A stretch of DNA of 64,000 nucleotides, from contig OX459110.1 in NCBI GenBank assembly GCA_949775045.1, positions 12,433,741 to 12,497,740 of the forward strand, in the 5' to 3' direction. Below, piece by piece: positions 10,560 through 22,034 of the stretch. Position numbers and translations under genes: made by a program. Numbering within the stretch: position 1 is the first letter of the stretch; each line of letters opens with the position of its first letter. The DNA comes from Metridium senile. Its lineage: Eukaryota; Cnidaria; Anthozoa; Actiniaria; Metridiidae. The notes below the pieces were generated by a model that searched no databases, was not told where the DNA came from, and saw nothing but the letters and a program-made list of their open reading frames with translations.

Positions 10560-11640
10560 TTTCTACAATTGCATAATGCAGGGTTCCTTTTTTTCGCGCA
10601 ATTTTGTTGCGCAAAGTATTACTGGGTAAAACCTACTGACCGCCATATCTGTTGTTACAGATGAGTTGTAATAAGAAACCCGATTAAATCACACACAACG
10701 TGTGGTACCGTTCCATAGTTTTTTTGATTAAAATGCGTCCAGGCCCCAAACTCGATAGGAAAGTGGCTAATATGAATCAAGGTGTCATTGAGTACGCAAA
10801 GCATTACTGGGTAAAATATAAGGCCGCCATCTTTGTTGTGTCAAAAATGAGTGAGCAAGAAAAACAAATTTAATGACCAAAAAATAAAGAAGGCTAAGAT
10901 TGCTCTATTGTGTTTAGTTTCTTAATTACAATGTGCCTTACTGGAAGAACTGCAAGGTGTCATGTGATCATGTGTCTTGTTGAGAAATCTAGGAGTCATA
11001 AAGTGCGCGAAGCATTACTTGTAAATGTAAGGCCGCCATCTTTCTTGTGTCAAAAATTAGTAAGCAAGAAAAACAAATGTAATAACCAAAAAATAAAGAA
11101 GTCTAGGATTGCTCTATTGTGTTTAGTTTTTACATTACAATGTGCCTTACTGGGATGGCGAGAAGATATCTTGTTGTCTTGCGTCTCGTTGAGAAATCAA
11201 GGTGTTATAAAGTGCGCAAAGCATTACGATGTAAAATTTAAGCCCGCCATCTTTCTGTTGTGTCAAAAATTAGTGTGTAAGAAAAACAAATCAGTGTAAC
11301 CACCAAAAAATAAAGAAGGGTTAAAATTTGTCTATTGTGTTTAGTTTTTACATCAGTTACAATGTGCCTTAATGGAAGGGCTACAAGGTGCCATGTGATC
11401 ATGCGTCTTGTTGAGAAATATAGGTGTCATAAAGTGCGCAAAAAGGTAAAATTTATGTACGCCATCTTTGTTGTGTCAAAAATTAGTGAGCAAGACTGAA
11501 AACAAATGTAATCACCAACAAATAAAGGAGGCCATTGCTCTACTGTGTTTAGTTTCTTAATTACAATGTGCCTTTCCGGCAGGGCAACACGGTGTCATGT
11601 GATCATGTCAGGCATAAAAAAAGTTGATCATTTTGTTCAC
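10560..11640. repeat. Diverged tandem repeat, about 215-bp unit
   Basis: At least four copies (starting near 10796, 11010, 11221 and 11441) share GGCCGCCATCTTTNTTGTGTC, AAAACAAAT, CCAAAAAATAAAG, TTACAATGTGCCTTACTGG and CATGTGATCATG. The open frame at 10910-11299 is a by-product of the repeat. Confidence 0.8.
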
Positions 11641-11755
11641 TGAAGCAAGAAAGAATTATTCGATTTGTTCACAAATATCATCAACAAGGAGCAGGTACTT
11701 GGTCATTTAGCACTGAAGAGCACAACTGAAATTTGAACTTAAAATATCTAACAAG
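11641..11755 (+). other. Possible 5' untranslated exon of the ApeC gene
   Basis: A purine-rich stretch ends at a strong donor (AACAAG then GTAAGTTT at 11756). It lies upstream of the signal-peptide exon. Its left boundary is unknown, and only transcript data could link it to the gene. Confidence 0.3.
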
Positions 11756-13586
11756 GTAAGTTTAATTCATTATTCCCTTTTCAACTCACTGCAAAAACGA
11801 CTGAGAAGTGGTTACTCAAATAAATGAGTGAAGACATGGATACTATGTTTCTCACTGCAAAATGAGACTACAACTTACTTACGTAAATCCATCCTTCCTG
11901 TCATAATTACTTAGTTCTGTGAGCGAAGATTATTGAAGTTATACTAGTACAAATTTATTCTTCTTAAAAAGAGATAAGCCCACATTTAAGCTGTAATGTG
12001 TGTTTTAGAATTTTCTTAGAAATTCTGGAGGGAAACGTCTAGGAATGCAACGTTGTCGTATCGATCATTTCGAAACTGTCATTTTCTCAATAGTATTTAT
12101 CTTCTTCTGTGTGAAGAATACTGCTTGAGCTTAAGAGTTGAATGCAATAATTCAGGACTACACCTTATTTGTGTAGTTTTAAAGTGTTAATATTGTGCGA
12201 ATTTTCACTCCTAGATTGATGTTAAATTAGGAACACCACCACATTTCCATTACACATATCATCATAAACTAAAATCAATCAATAAGTGAAAAAACGAGAA
12301 CCCGGCGAACTCATTTCAGTTGGATGACTAAGAGTTTTTTAGTTTTTTTCTTCTGAACAAGACTAGAAGGATGACATCCAATGTTTTATTTTTCCTTTGA
12401 AGCTACACGCAACGATAACTAAATGAGAAAACTTTGATGTTAAGTTTACAACTGGTGTCCACTACAGGTAGCAAAATACACCTTCAAAAAACGTAATTCT
12501 TAATATCTTGTAGTTACTACAAACCCTGTAAAAACTCACAAATCATTTGATAATCATTTAGGAATCGTTTTTATTCTATTTTAGCAATTTTTAATCGCTT
12601 TGAGCACCTTGACGTGATCTTTGGACCAAGTGTTCCCATTACCACAAGTCAAAGTTTATGATTTCAGAGTCAAAATATTTTCATTGATGTTTTTGATTTC
12701 GCTTCTCGTGCATGTAATTCTCATTCATTGAGATCAAGAAACCCTGAAATGTATATGTTTAATAGTATTTTCTTTACGAACACTAGACAGTAAAGTTACC
12801 AACCATTTCATAAAAAACATAAATACTGGATCGTCTATATGATGTAGGAAGTTGAGCCAGCAATGTTCTTGATCAGAGGACTACTTAATTAACTTCGAAT
12901 TGTTTTGCCGTACTGAACATAAAACTAAATACTCATTGAAAGCAATATCCTCAATTCTGGTCATGAAGTTCTCCCCTCTCCTCAAGAATCTTACATTGAT
13001 TTTCAACATTGCGTGGTTCAAACTTTAGACTGTCAATTCTTAACCCGTGGGGTGGGGGAAGGGGGAGGGGAAGGAAATGTGTATTAAAAGATACGATCGA
13101 AATATAACGAGCTAACAGGAGTCACAATTACGTACTCTCCTACGCACACAATTTTTAGCATATATTACAGTCCCCCTCTTCTCTCTTGAGAGAGGGAGCC
13201 CAAAATTAATATGAAGAATGTAGTGCAAGTTTTTCAAGGCAGGCAACAGAAAAGATAAAAAATATTGCTCCAAATATAGTTATGATGATATCAGCAAAAA
13301 ATAATTTAATTTTGGTGCATTTGACTGATTCATTACAGACGTCTAACTGATCAAGTGAAATAGGTTGGAAATATAGAGTGTATCATTAGGATATTGATTT
13401 ATGACGTATGGCCAGCTCTGTACGTAATACGACGACATTACAGTATTATTATTTCTACATTATGTCTTCATGCCTGCTTACAACTTTTAACTTAAAAGCT
13501 TTCCTCCACATAAATTTTTTATTGACATATATCTTATTAGTTTCAGAAAAACATGGAATAGAAAGCGTTACCCAAAATATACCACA

Positions 13587-16500
13587 ATGCAATTGCGACT
13601 TAGCTGTATATTTTTATATGGGCTAACATTAAGTGCAAGTAAGTAGGTTATGTATTTTGCTATATGTTGTTTCTCTCTCTGTCTGTAGACAATGCAAACC
13701 ATTGATACTCTTTCAGCCATGCAACGCCACAGGTAGCCCAAAAATTTGATGACTGTATCGGAAGATTATAATTATAAAATGTCATAAAAAATAAAGGAAA
13801 TAAATCCATTTGCATTTATTCACATATATATATGTGTACATATTACTAAGTAGTTACTTAGTTGTGTAATAATTTTTCTGTTTTATAACGTGAATTTGGA
13901 ATGTCTTTACTTTAATGCCACCTCTGGACTATAAATAATCCTTTGGGCTACCTGTGGTAAGGTCAGGGTCTCGCTATCAATAAGTCATTGTATACCATCA
14001 AAGCGCTCTTGAAAGAGGTGTCAAATATAAATTTGAAAGGTGGTCAAATCATCCAAGCGTCGGTGGTATAATGGTTAGCATAGCTGCCTTCCAAGCAGTT
14101 GATCCGGGTTCGATTCCCGGCCGACGCAGTTTAGTTTTGTTATAATATTTTTTTTAATAAAAATAATAAAAAATATATTATCCTGATAAATCGCAGAAAC
14201 AATCTATTTATCCTAAATCCCAAATAGTGATTGATTTGAACTCATCCAAAGTTTTCATGTACCATACATGCTTAATTCATAAATAATTTGATCTGTTTGT
14301 CCGAAACATTTCGGAAAAGCTAGTAAAAGTTGAAGTTGAAGGTTTTTTTTGCTATATATATTTACTTATATTTTAGCCTTTTCTGTAAACCGCCTTGAAA
14401 CTTAGACATGTCCGCTATATAAATATATGATTATCATTACATTTAACCTCAAATTATGGAAGCTACTGGTTAACCTTCAATTTTGGACAAGTTAGTAAGC
14501 CTGAAATGTTCACAGGAGACATCAAAACAAACATAATTTAGTTAAAGTTTTTTGTAACCAAACGCACAGGAAGCCCGAGTTATAAATCAAAACGCACAGG
14601 AATCCCGCACAGGCAATCTTATCGTCTTACCTTGTTTTGTTGTTGTTACTGAAGGTGCACTTGACTGGCCAACGGGTAAATATGGATTACCAAAACCTAA
14701 AATAGGATGTCCAGAGAACTGGTTAGAAGGGAAGCGGTTTACTAACGCAGAAGAGCTTAATGCTAATAGTCGACAATTTAAAGATTGGTTTCATCTATCA
14801 GGATATGTCAGTAGTCAAGGTAACGACATAAGAAAAGACAACCATTTTGATAATGATAATAGTTATTTGGCGGTTGTGGTGATGATAATTAATGATTTAG
14901 GTTATATTGATGACGTTGACGATAATGATGGTGGTGGTGTAAATCATTATGATAGTGGCCGCCATAATCAAAACCAATACCAAAGATGATGACAGTTTTG
15001 GAACTGTAGAAAGTATGTAAATATCAATATGTTGATGAAAATTATATTCCCCTCCTAAACGCGTTTATTTTAGTCTAGTGCTATTGTTATGCACTGATCT
15101 GCAAAACATAAAAATCTATCCAAGCGTCGGTGGTATAATGGTTAGCATAGCTGCCTTCCAAGCAGTTGATCCGGGTTCGATTCCCGGCCGACGCAGATCT
15201 TTTCTCTTAATTGGTCTCCCTGTTCATTTTGTTTTGATAACCGTATAGAAAGAAGGTGATGGTGAAAAGGGTCGGCGTTACTGAGCAACGAAGTCTAAAA
15301 TTTTTAATCGATTCATTGTACTAAGTACTTTTATGTATCTTTTTGCAGGAGTAGAGCAAGAGTTTTGTACAAAGACTGGCCAAGATGGCGGAGGTGCCTG
15401 GCCTTCCGGCAGATACTGTATATTAAGAAACGGAAGATGTCCTACTGGACTAGTAGAAGGGTGAGTTGTCAATATGATGATGCCATAACGAGGTTAATAA
15501 TAATGATGATGATGATGACAATGATTGTGTTTGCGATTATGATGGTGGTGGTGAAATTGATGACAATGGTGGTGATTGGGATGTTAATAATGATGATGAT
15601 GATGATGATGATGATGGAGACAATGATGTCGTTTGCGATTATGATGGTAATGATGATGGTGATGGTGAAATTGATGACGATGGTGGTGATTGTGATGTTA
15701 ATAATGATGATTATGATAATGATGATGATAAAGATGATAGTGATTGTGATGATGATACTTGAGGATGATTATGATAATGATGATGCTAAAGATAATGATG
15801 ATAATGATGATGATAAAGATAATGAGGATGTTATGGTATGGTATGGTATGGTGAAGGTGATTATGGAAAAGAATGTGGTACTAAAATAGCTCAAAAACGC
15901 GAATAAATGACTAACAGATGATCATGGAGTTAAAACAATTATGATCATGATGATTATCCTAATGATGATGTAAATATAAATAATGTTGGTAAACTTCAGA
16001 AAAAAATAGAGTTGCAGGTTCTACTTTTTAGTCACATGTATAACCTGCTGTCACCTGTATTTGCCTTCACCTTTGATTTTTCTCCCAATAACTACATAAA
16101 AACGCACCATTCATGTCAAGAAGCGTCGGTGGTATAATGGTTAGCATAGCTGCCTTCCAAGCAGTTGATCCGGGTTCGATTCCCGGCCGACGCAGCTTAA
16201 TTTTGCCCAAATGTTTTTTTAACAGACGACAAAAATATATTATCCTGATAAATCATTGATGAATCAAAATTATATATTTTCTTTAATATTGAAATTAATG
16301 ATTCCAATATTTCTATCGCGATAATTAAATAAATGTTTCTTTCGTGACCAATACTTTTTACAAAGAGTCTAAGAAGGGGTGACAGACGATATATTATAGA
16401 TGTCATAGATCAGACTAATCATCAAATATCAATGGGTCTTTCAAAAGGAGATTTTTCAAACTGTTTTCAGTTAACACATAACTTTTTTTTTATCATTATT

Positions 16501-19500
16501 GAGACATTGAACTTCAAACTAAATTTCAGACTCTTAAAAACTTCAATTCCAATCCAATTTGGTCTTTTATTTGTACAGCCTGCGAACATGCTCAAAGTTT
16601 TGGTTGGGCTTCCTGTGGTAAATTTGAAGTCATTGCCCTGAGGATGGATGATTAGTAGTCCAAAAGCTCGGCTCATTAAAACCTTTCTTTATACGTAGTT
16701 GATACAAATTTATCTTCAATATAAACTATTTGTTTTAGTAATCGGATGATGCATATGATCTTCAAGGTATACTAAGTTTAAATGGAAACTAGAGAGTGAA
16801 CTAGTATAGGCTGCGTCGGTGTTTGGTATATAAACGATAGGTTATAAATATAATGAAATTTGTAACACCGTAAAACATGTTGACTTAAAGCCGACGAAGG
16901 GCTAAAGCTCGAAATGTCAGTAAAGTTAAGTCAACATTTTTTACGGAGCTCGAGTTACAAATTTCATTATATTACCTATCGTTTATTAAGTAATTCAAGC
17001 ATTTGTTTTAGTCCAACTGGGTGAAAATCATCATCTTTATAAATTTTGATAAGCGCGCGGATCTAATTAATATCTATCTATCTATTGCATGTGTAGGTAT
17101 ATCCATTGGATGGATAAAAACTACATAAACCAAAGAGATAAAACAGTAGCAGTACCGGAAAAGAACAAAAAAGTAGAATACTGCTGCAATGCAAACGGTA
17201 GGTGAACTAAAACACAATAATAACAAGTTATTACAGAGAGGATATTCCAACCGTGAACACTCGACTCTTTCATGTTATTATTTTCTGAACCTTCTATTTT
17301 ATTTTATTCTATTTTGTTAGCTTCGCCCAAAAACAAAAAGGAAGGTTACATATCATATAATTAAACTGGGGTGGGCAGAGAACCCGCAACAGCAAGGCCA
17401 ATAACTGCGGGCCCTTGTATTTTAAAATATAATTATAGAAATCTAGAAACAGCATGAGATGGGTGAATTTAAACTGTTACATGATAAACAGATAGTTTTC
17501 CAGCTACGTGGATCTTCAGGATCATATGATGTGGACAATGCGCTAAACTACTGCTTCAAAACCTCTAAAAATATAGCAATGAATTCAAATACGCTAAGAG
17601 TTCATCTTATTTCTAACTTATTCGCTCATAAGATGTGGCTTAAAAAAAGTAACAAAAAAAATATTCACCGTTCCAGTATTTTCACTGAAATTACTGTCTT
17701 GTAGTTTTGTGGCACAACCCTTTTTTGTGTATATTTTAGTTACTTATTGCGTATATTTCAGTCCGGTTGTATTATCAATTATTTTAACTCAACCAAGCGT
17801 CGGTGGTATAATGGTTAGCATAGCTGCCTTCCAAGCAGTTGATCCGGGTTCGATTCCCGGTCGACGCAAGATGTGTTTTGGTGTATATATTTTAGTGGCT
17901 TGTTGCGTACACTTTAAACCGGTTGTATTATCAATTATTTTAACTCAACCAAGCGTCGGTGGTATAATGGTTAGCATAGCTGCCTTCCAAGCAGTTGATC
18001 CGGGTTCGATTCCCGGTCGACGCAAGATGTGTTTTGGTGTATATATTTTAGTGGCTTGTTGCGTACACTTTAAACCGGTTGTGTTATCAATTAATTTAAC
18101 TCAATCAAGCGTCGGTGGTATAATGGTTAGCATAGCTGCCTTACAAGCAGTTGATCCGGGTTCGATTCCCGGTCGACGCAAGATGTGTTTTGGTGTATAT
18201 ATTTTAGTGGCTTGTTGCGTACACTTTAAACTGGTTGTGTTATCAATTAATTTAACTCAATCAAGCGTCGGTGGTATAATGGTTAGCATAGCTGCCTTCC
18301 AAGCAGTTGATCCGGGTTCGATTCCCGGTCGACGCAAGATGTGTTTTGGTGTATATATTTTAGTGGCTTGTTGCGTACACTTTAAACCGGTTGTGTTATC
18401 AATTAATTTAACTCAATCAAGCGTCGGTGGTATAATGGTTAGCATAGCTGCCTTCCAAGCAGTTGATCCGGGTTCGATTCCCGGTCGACGCAACTGATGT
18501 CTTTTGGTGTATATTTTAGTGGCTTGTTGCGTACACTTTAAACTGGTTGTGTTATCAATTAATTTAACTCAATCAAGCGTCGGTGGTATAATGGTTAGCA
18601 TAGCTGCCTTCCAAGCAGTTGATCCGGGTTCGATTCCCGGTCGACGCAAGTTGTGTTTTGGTGTATATTTTAGTGGCTTGTTGCGTACATTTTAAACCGG
18701 TGGTGTTATCAATTAATTTAACTCAACCAAGCGTCGGTGGTATAATGGTTGGCATAGCTGCCTACCAAGCAGTTGATCCGGGTTCGATTCCCGGTCGACG
18801 CAATTGATGTCTTTTGGTGTATATTTTAGTGGCTTGTTGCGTACATTTTAAACCGGTTGTGTTATCAATTAATTTAACTCAACCAAGCGTCGGTGGTATA
18901 ATGGATAGCATAGCTGCCTTCCAAGCAGTTGATCCGGGTTCGATTCCCGGTCGACGCACGATGTGTTTTGGTGTATATATTTTAGTGGCTTGTTGCGTAC
19001 ACTTTAAACCGGTTGTGTTATCAATTGTTTCAACTCAACCAAGCGTCGGTGGTATAATGGTTAGCATAGCTGCCTTCCAAGCAGTTGATCCGGGTTCGAT
19101 TCCCGGTCGACGCAAAAGTGTTCTTCTTTTTAGATAAAAACGGACATACCGACATCGAGATCACAAAAGAGGCACTTCCAAATTGAAATCTTATTTAATA
19201 AAAGTTTCCCTGAATTCTAATTTCTTTGCAACCTTGTTATAATTACCAAGTCTTTTCTAACAAGAGAAGAGGAAAGAGCTTAATATATTGCTTTCCTTAT
19301 CACACATATTTTGATAAATTGAAACGTTTCTTGTTTTGCAAACAGGAGATCCAAAGAAAGCCGTTGTGCTACCACTGGACAAACCATTCTACTTGTACGC
19401 TTATGGCAGCAGTGAGTGTCAAATAGTGAAAGGAGCACAAGTCAAGAAAGAGCTTGTTCATTTCGAGATGAACACCAAGAAATTTCATCAGGGGGAAGGT

Positions 19501-21645
19501 GGAGCACATCCTTTCCAGGGAGGTCTGGGTACTAGTAGTCATCGATTAACATATTGTTATTATACACCTGGTATGTGTTGATCGTCTTTGATCTTGATCA
19601 ATGATAATAATGATGATGATGATGACGATGATGAGTGGTTAATATATAATGATGGCGATGATGGTGATGATTATGACGATGATGAGCGGTGGTGATAATG
19701 ATGGTGATGATGATGATGCTGGTTATGGTATGGTTGATCGTTTTTGATGATAAATATGATGATGGCGATGATGATGATGACGATGATTAGTGGTTAATAC
19801 ATAATGATGGCGATGTTGTGATGATTATGTCGATGATGAGCGGTGATGATAATGATGGTGATGATGATGATGATAATCAGTGTTGATGATGATTATGATT
19901 ATGGTATGGTGACTCATAAATGGTTGTAATGGTAATAGTGATGAAGATAATGATGATGGTAATGATAAATGATTATCATGATGATGAAATTGATGGCAAA
20001 GAGATTGTAGAGAAGTTAATTTAATATTATGTACTTATTTTCTAAAAGAATATTATGATGATGGTTATAATGATAATGATGGTAATGGTGACTGATAAAG
20101 ATAATGGTTATAATGGTAATGATGATAATGTTTATAATGATGGTAATAATGGTAATGACGATGAAAGATTATCATAAATAGTATGATCTTGATATGTGGT
20201 GGCAATGATGTTGATTACGATGATGTAACGGTTAATGCGTTGCTATGTTAATGTACGTTTCCACCCACTTCAAAACCACTGGGAATAAAAACTTTTTTTC
20301 CAAACATTTTCCACGTGATATCGAAATACATAAGACAAAGAATCTTATTCCCAGTTGTTTTGAATTGGGTGGAAACGTACATAACAACGCGTTAGCCGAT
20401 TTGGTCTATATGACGACGATGTCGGCGAAGTTGCTGATGGGTGATCGGAAGGCGACGACGTAACAAAACTTTTTTGAAAGCAACCACGGCCGATTGCATT
20501 TAAGAAAATTTACGACGACTTGTCTATTTTAGTTAAAACTGCAACAGTGGTCAGCACAGATAATCAAGAGGTTGAGAAAGCAATATTTTCAAATGTAAGT
20601 ATATGATAAATATGTTATTGATTGCGAGTTACCTTGCCCATGTTGCTCGACGACAAAACCTTTTAAATACAGCTAAACAGCTACTCTTCAACATCAACAA
20701 ATATACAAAGACGGGCCGGCCTACGGAAACATTAGAACAAAGAGTGCTAGCTGCCCAAAGACTAACAGCAGATCATTTCTATACACAAAGGCTCTTGAGA
20801 GGAAGATTTAAGATATGATCTGAAAGGATCACTCAAACACTGTGAATGCGGTCATGAGCTAAAACATTATATATATAGCAGTTCCTATTTGAATTATAAT
20901 GTACTTACTTTTGTAATTGCTCCGTAGACTGCATTTCAATTCATTTCCTTCCAAAATTGTAAAGAACTGTATCTGAAGAAAATAGCTAAAATTAGTAAAT
21001 AACGTAGATAACAAAAAAGTTATGCGTCGGCCGGGAATCGAACCCGGATCAACTGCTTGGAAGGCAGCTATGCTAACAATTATACCACCGACGCCCCATA
21101 TGTTGGGGGCTAATACTTTTAATGTCATTTGTATCATCAGCTTGCTACATTATATAGTTAACATATGATCAATATCACTATCACCATTGTCGTCATCATT
21201 ATCACCGCTACCAACATCATCGTAATAATCATCAACTTATTCATCATCACCCTCATCATCTTAATCCGGCATCTTCTTCATAATCATCCACGATCATAAT
21301 CACCGACATCATTGTAATAATCATCACTGCAATCACTATCAATATCACCACCATCATAATCTTTAACATCCAAATCGTCACCATCATCAACATTACTACT
21401 ATCCACCACAACCACCAACACTATCATGATCTCGATCGATGTAGCAGAACTTTATCTATTCATAATTGTTCTCGTTTTAGGAGCAGCTTGATAACAGGTC
21501 ACAGACATCTGCAATGGCCCTAGCTATAGGAGTTGGGATTGCATGTGCCTTACTGGGAACAGCTACTATAGCGTTCTTTGCCAAACGTCTGATTGGTAAA
21601 AGAGACGATGACGATGATGACGAAACACCAAGACCAGACGACTAA
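13587..21645 (+). CDS. Membrane-anchored ApeC (apextrin C-terminal) domain protein
   Basis: Seven coding exons: 13587-13638, 14655-14819, 15349-15460, 17097-17197, 19346-19570, 20533-20594 and 21481-21645, giving 293 residues. All junctions are GT-AG with matching phases (1,1,2,1,1,0). Residues 1-17 are a signal peptide (MQLRLSCIFLYGLTLSA; start context ACCACAATG). Residues 20-218 carry the ApeC pattern: DWPTGKYGLPKP, GCP, FC, GAWPSGRYCI, RCPTGL, EYCC, VVLPLDKPFYLY, ECQ, GAHPF and YCYY, with paired cysteines. A short linker exon is followed by a transmembrane helix (about 250-273) and an acidic tail with six Asp. ApeC proteins include secreted bacterial cell-wall binders in amphioxus; a membrane-anchored form would face outside the cell. 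Five of six coding introns contain tRNA-Gly genes. The ligand is unknown. Confidence 0.85.
14057..14128 (+). tRNA. tRNA-Gly (UCC) in intron 1 of the ApeC gene
   Basis: Intact 72-nt copy with a full Watson-Crick acceptor stem (GCGTCGG with CCGACGC). The flanks share nothing with the array spacer beyond AA before the gene. A T8 run follows about 22 nt downstream. Confidence 0.94.
14383..14446 (+). repeat. Possible LINE/SINE 3' tail
   Basis: CTGTAAACCGCCTTGAAACTT followed by CGCTATATAAATATATGATTAT resembles the common tail of L2/CR1-related SINEs and LINEs in animals. A more diverged example is near 36260-36320. Judged by pattern only. Confidence 0.4.
15124..15195 (+). tRNA. tRNA-Gly (UCC) in intron 2 of the ApeC gene
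   Basis: Intact, with the CCGACGC acceptor form. The TTTT in GATCTTTTCTC serves as terminator. It ends about 150 bp before exon 3. Confidence 0.94.
15488..15835. repeat. GAT/ATG-rich simple repeat
   Basis: Imperfect (GAT)n/(ATG)n tract starting 28 bp after the exon 3 donor. It produces a spurious methionine-rich frame. Confidence 0.9.
16123..16194 (+). tRNA. tRNA-Gly (UCC) in intron 3 of the ApeC gene
   Basis: Intact, with the CCGACGC acceptor form. A TTTT (CTTAATTTTGCCC) and then a T7 run follow. Confidence 0.94.
16795..16988. repeat. Palindromic element with hammerhead-like centre
   Basis: Inverted arms (TAAACGATAGGT...TTTGTAACACCGTAAAA and its complement) flank a centre at 16879-16935. 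A GTTGACTTAA/TTAAGTCAAC stem there encloses CCGACGAAGGGCTAAAGCTC and then GAAA. This resembles a hammerhead core (CUGANGA...GAAA) except that the conserved U is C. Related units form the minisatellite at 26.3-27.1 kb and a copy at 42.16-42.49 kb. Confidence 0.65.
17797..17868 (+). tRNA. tRNA-Gly (UCC), array 2 unit 1
   Basis: Intact consensus copy, anticodon at 17830-17832, followed by GTGTTTTGG terminator. Confidence 0.95.
17953..18024 (+). tRNA. tRNA-Gly (UCC), array 2 unit 2
   Basis: Identical to unit 1. Confidence 0.95.
18109..18180 (+). tRNA. tRNA-Gly body with UAC (Val) anticodon, array 2 unit 3
   Basis: One substitution turns the loop CUUCCAA into CUUACAA, so the anticodon (18142-18144) reads UAC, which pairs with the valine codon GUA. 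Everything else, including both promoter boxes and the terminator, is consensus. If transcribed it could be mischarged or inert. A sequencing or assembly error is possible. Confidence 0.85.
18265..18336 (+). tRNA. tRNA-Gly (UCC), array 2 unit 4
   Basis: Intact consensus copy. Confidence 0.95.
18421..18492 (+). tRNA. tRNA-Gly (UCC), array 2 unit 5
   Basis: Intact copy. The trailer changes to ACTGATGTCTTTTGG but keeps a T4 run. Confidence 0.95.
18577..18648 (+). tRNA. tRNA-Gly (UCC), array 2 unit 6
   Basis: Intact copy. Its downstream spacer is 2 bp shorter, giving the 154-bp step. Confidence 0.95.
18731..18802 (+). tRNA. tRNA-Gly with ACC anticodon, array 2 unit 7
   Basis: The loop reads CUACCAA, giving anticodon ACC (18764-18766), still glycine (GGU, or GGY if A34 becomes inosine). 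A second change puts G at the conserved A21 of the D arm. ACC glycine tRNAs are normally absent in animals, so function is doubtful. Confidence 0.8.
18887..18958 (+). tRNA. tRNA-Gly (UCC), array 2 unit 8
   Basis: Intact except for one D-loop change (GGTT to GGAT). Confidence 0.9.
19043..19114 (+). tRNA. tRNA-Gly (UCC), array 2 unit 9
   Basis: Intact consensus copy. The array ends here: the trailer is unrelated but supplies TTCTTTTT. Exon 5 of the ApeC gene begins 231 bp later. Confidence 0.95.
19596..20170. repeat. GAT-rich simple repeat in ApeC intron 5
   Basis: Interrupted (GAT)n tract beginning about 26 bp after the exon 5 donor, with two internal repeats of the TGATGAGCGGTG type. Confidence 0.85.
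20229..20397. repeat. Palindromic MITE in ApeC intron 5
   Basis: Arms share GTACGTTTCCACCCA and the CTGGGAATAA word as inverted complements. Outer ends are GGTTAATGCGTTG and CAACGCGTTAGCC. Confidence 0.75.
21023..21094 (-). tRNA. tRNA-Gly (UCC) in intron 6 of the ApeC gene, antisense
   Basis: Full length with Watson-Crick acceptor stem, but one of the two conserved D-loop Gs is replaced by U (AATTGTT). A T6 terminator follows. It is the only intronic copy on the strand opposite the host gene. Confidence 0.85.
21170..21430. repeat. CAT/ATC-rich simple repeat before the last ApeC exon
   Basis: Interrupted (ATC)n/(CAT)n tract ending about 50 bp before the final exon's acceptor. Confidence 0.85.
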
Positions 21646-22034
21646 CCGAGAAAAAGTCCGGATGTGACGTAGGCTAATTTATGGCAGCGTAAACCGCCTT
21701 TTTCATCATTTGAATCGGTTCAGTGGCGGTGGTCGTGTTAACTGCAGACGTCCATTTCAAAAAACGTAGAATACTGAATACTGCATACACCCGTCTAAAA
21801 GCAAACAAGCTAGTGGCGCAAAGTATCATGGATCAATTCAGAAACTAAATGTGCATTCAGAACGCCTTTCTTGTTGTTTGATAAGTCAAAGCGGTCATTT
21901 CTCAATAACAGATTAACAAGTGTAGCAATGTGGCCATGAAATCCTTGTGTCCTAATAAAATTTACATAGGTTGCCCATAGTTCCCTGCGTTACTAGCTTG
22001 TAGGCTTTTCACTTCACGGGTGACAAAGTTTCTC

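Larger units (their letters stand above)
17797..19114 (+). repeat. tRNA-Gly tandem array 2, 9 units, in intron 4 of the ApeC gene
   Basis: Nine full-length units at 156-bp spacing (one 154), on the gene's own strand. The spacer is homologous to array 1, and the acceptor has the UCGACGC form, as in array 1. Two units have altered anticodons. Confidence 0.97.

Noticed and set aside
15365..15889. 174-codon Met/Asp-rich frame
   Set aside because: Begins inside a real ApeC exon in the wrong frame, then runs through a GAT repeat.
17797..19114. tRNA arrays as a SINE family
   Set aside because: Units are tandem with a fixed spacer, the tRNA parts are intact and foldable, and there is no poly-A tail or target duplication.
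17709..19137. Plus-strand repeat-protein frames over array 2 (also 23723-24166 over array 3)
   Set aside because: Same artefact of the tRNA arrays; no splice or start context.
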